Shown: positions 13,522-13,928 of the stretch, piece by piece | Position numbering within the stretch: the first letter of the stretch is position 1 | How the letters are laid out: every line of letters begins with the position of its first letter | DNA from: Alphaproteobacteria bacterium | Lineage (GTDB): Bacteria; Pseudomonadota; Alphaproteobacteria; UBA6615 | NCBI GenBank assembly: GCA_017643325.1 | Contig: JAEPNS010000053.1 | Span: 1-13,928 of the forward strand | Direction: 5' to 3' | DNA length: 13,928 nucleotides | Notes under the pieces: model-generated | The model's input: only the letters and a program-made list of their open reading frames with translations | Databases searched by the model: none | Told to the model about the DNA's origin: nothing | Translations under genes and position numbers: made by a program

Positions 13522-13928
13522 ATGACCACGGGACGGTTTCCTGCCTACACCGACGCGGAGCGTGCCGCCGACCGCTATGTGCATGTCGCCGGGCTGGCGC
13601 TCGCGCCGCTTGCGGTGACCGCGCTGCTGGCCGGTGCGGCCGCATGGCGCGACGTCGGCGCGCTTGCCGTCTGTGCGGTGTATGGCGCCGGGCTGCTGGC
13701 GATGGTCGTCTTCTCGGCCTGGTACAACCTGGCGCGCGACCCGGCCCGCCGCGAGGTCCTGCGCCGGTACGACCACGCCGCGATCTACCTGCTGATCGCG
13801 GGGACCTACACACCCTTCGCAGGGCGGGCCCTCCCGGCGCCCGAAGGGACCTGGCTGCTCGCGGCCGTGTGGGGCGTCGCGGCGGGCGGGGTCGCGCTCA
13901 AGCTGCTCGCGCCCCGGCGGCTGGAGGC
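13522..13928 (+). CDS. Hemolysin III/PAQR-family membrane protein (5' part)
   Basis: The first 135 codons of a multi-pass membrane protein run off the window end. After MTTGRFPAYTDAERAADRYV come hydrophobic helices and the family signature RRYDHAAIYLLIAGTYTPF. In PAQR/hemolysin III proteins an S-x3-H motif supplies a metal-binding histidine; here it reads SAWYN, with Asn in the His place. From memory, many alphaproteobacterial members share this change. ATG 13522 follows AGGA (13507-13510) by 11 bases; a GTG at 13519 is an equal alternative start. It is probably a host gene marking the right edge of the phage-type genes, 41 bp after the terminase stop. Confidence 0.85.
   Translation, partial: MTTGRFPAYTDAERAADRYVHVAGLALAPLAVTALLAGAAAWRDVGALAVCAVYGAGLLAMVVFSAWYNLARDPARREVLRRYDHAAIYLLIAGTYTPFAGRALPAPEGTWLLAAVWGVAAGGVALKLLAPRRLE

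Noticed and set aside
1..13928. CRISPR array or insertion sequence
   Set aside because: No regularly spaced repeats with unique spacers and no transposase or terminal inverted repeats were seen.

Overview
The window is GC-rich with strong G/C preference at third codon positions. It carries a TRAP-TAXI-type transporter operon with a universal stress protein, and a GTTC-N7-GTTC motif, which is the known LexA-box form of alphaproteobacteria. I therefore read it as an alphaproteobacterial chromosome, possibly Rhodospirillales-like; that rank is inference.

Layout. (1) 1-2677: tail of a TRAP transporter operon on the + strand, with a fused 4TM/12TM permease and then a universal stress protein 14 bp later. 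(2) 2736-2812: tRNA-Pro(CGG). A small minus-strand ORF runs antisense into it, so its last codons are antisense tRNA sequence. (3) 3193-4884 (-): a thiamine-diphosphate (acetolactate-synthase-like) enzyme. (4) 4968-5651 (-): a CI/LexA-type self-cleaving repressor (HTH plus S24 domain), divergent from (5) two + strand genes at 5821-6171 and 6176-6772, a small HTH protein and an unrecognised basic, phage-type protein. The AT-richer divergent region holds a perfect 13-bp palindrome and a GTTC-N7-GTTC box. A 12/13 copy of the palindrome lies just upstream of the small ORF beside the tRNA. (6) 6744-10820 (-): a response regulator with a degenerate second receiver, a PAS histidine kinase, and a GDSL/SGNH hydrolase. 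(7) 10966-11310 (+): a small exported protein. (8) 11509-13480 (+): overlapping terminase small- and large-subunit genes. (9) 13522-end (+): 5' part of a hemolysin III/PAQR-family membrane protein, so no portal or capsid gene follows the terminase.

The most unusual structure is a repeated regulatory module. About 97 bp is present twice, once before the exported-protein gene and once before the terminase pair. Each copy has a conserved upstream block, a spacer of conserved length but different sequence, a 24-bp identical block where a -10 region and RNA start would lie, and then a GC-rich hairpin with a T run (intrinsic-terminator-like), directly followed by the Shine-Dalgarno and start codon. 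This resembles a promoter, short leader and terminator arrangement of the kind used for antitermination control of phage late genes.

Taken together, the repressor with its palindromes, the LexA-type box, the phage-type small genes and a terminase without structural genes suggest a reduced prophage, satellite or domesticated phage regulatory/packaging cassette. It is interrupted by, or has acquired, a two-component system and a hydrolase. No integrase, attachment-site duplication, portal, capsid or tail gene is visible.
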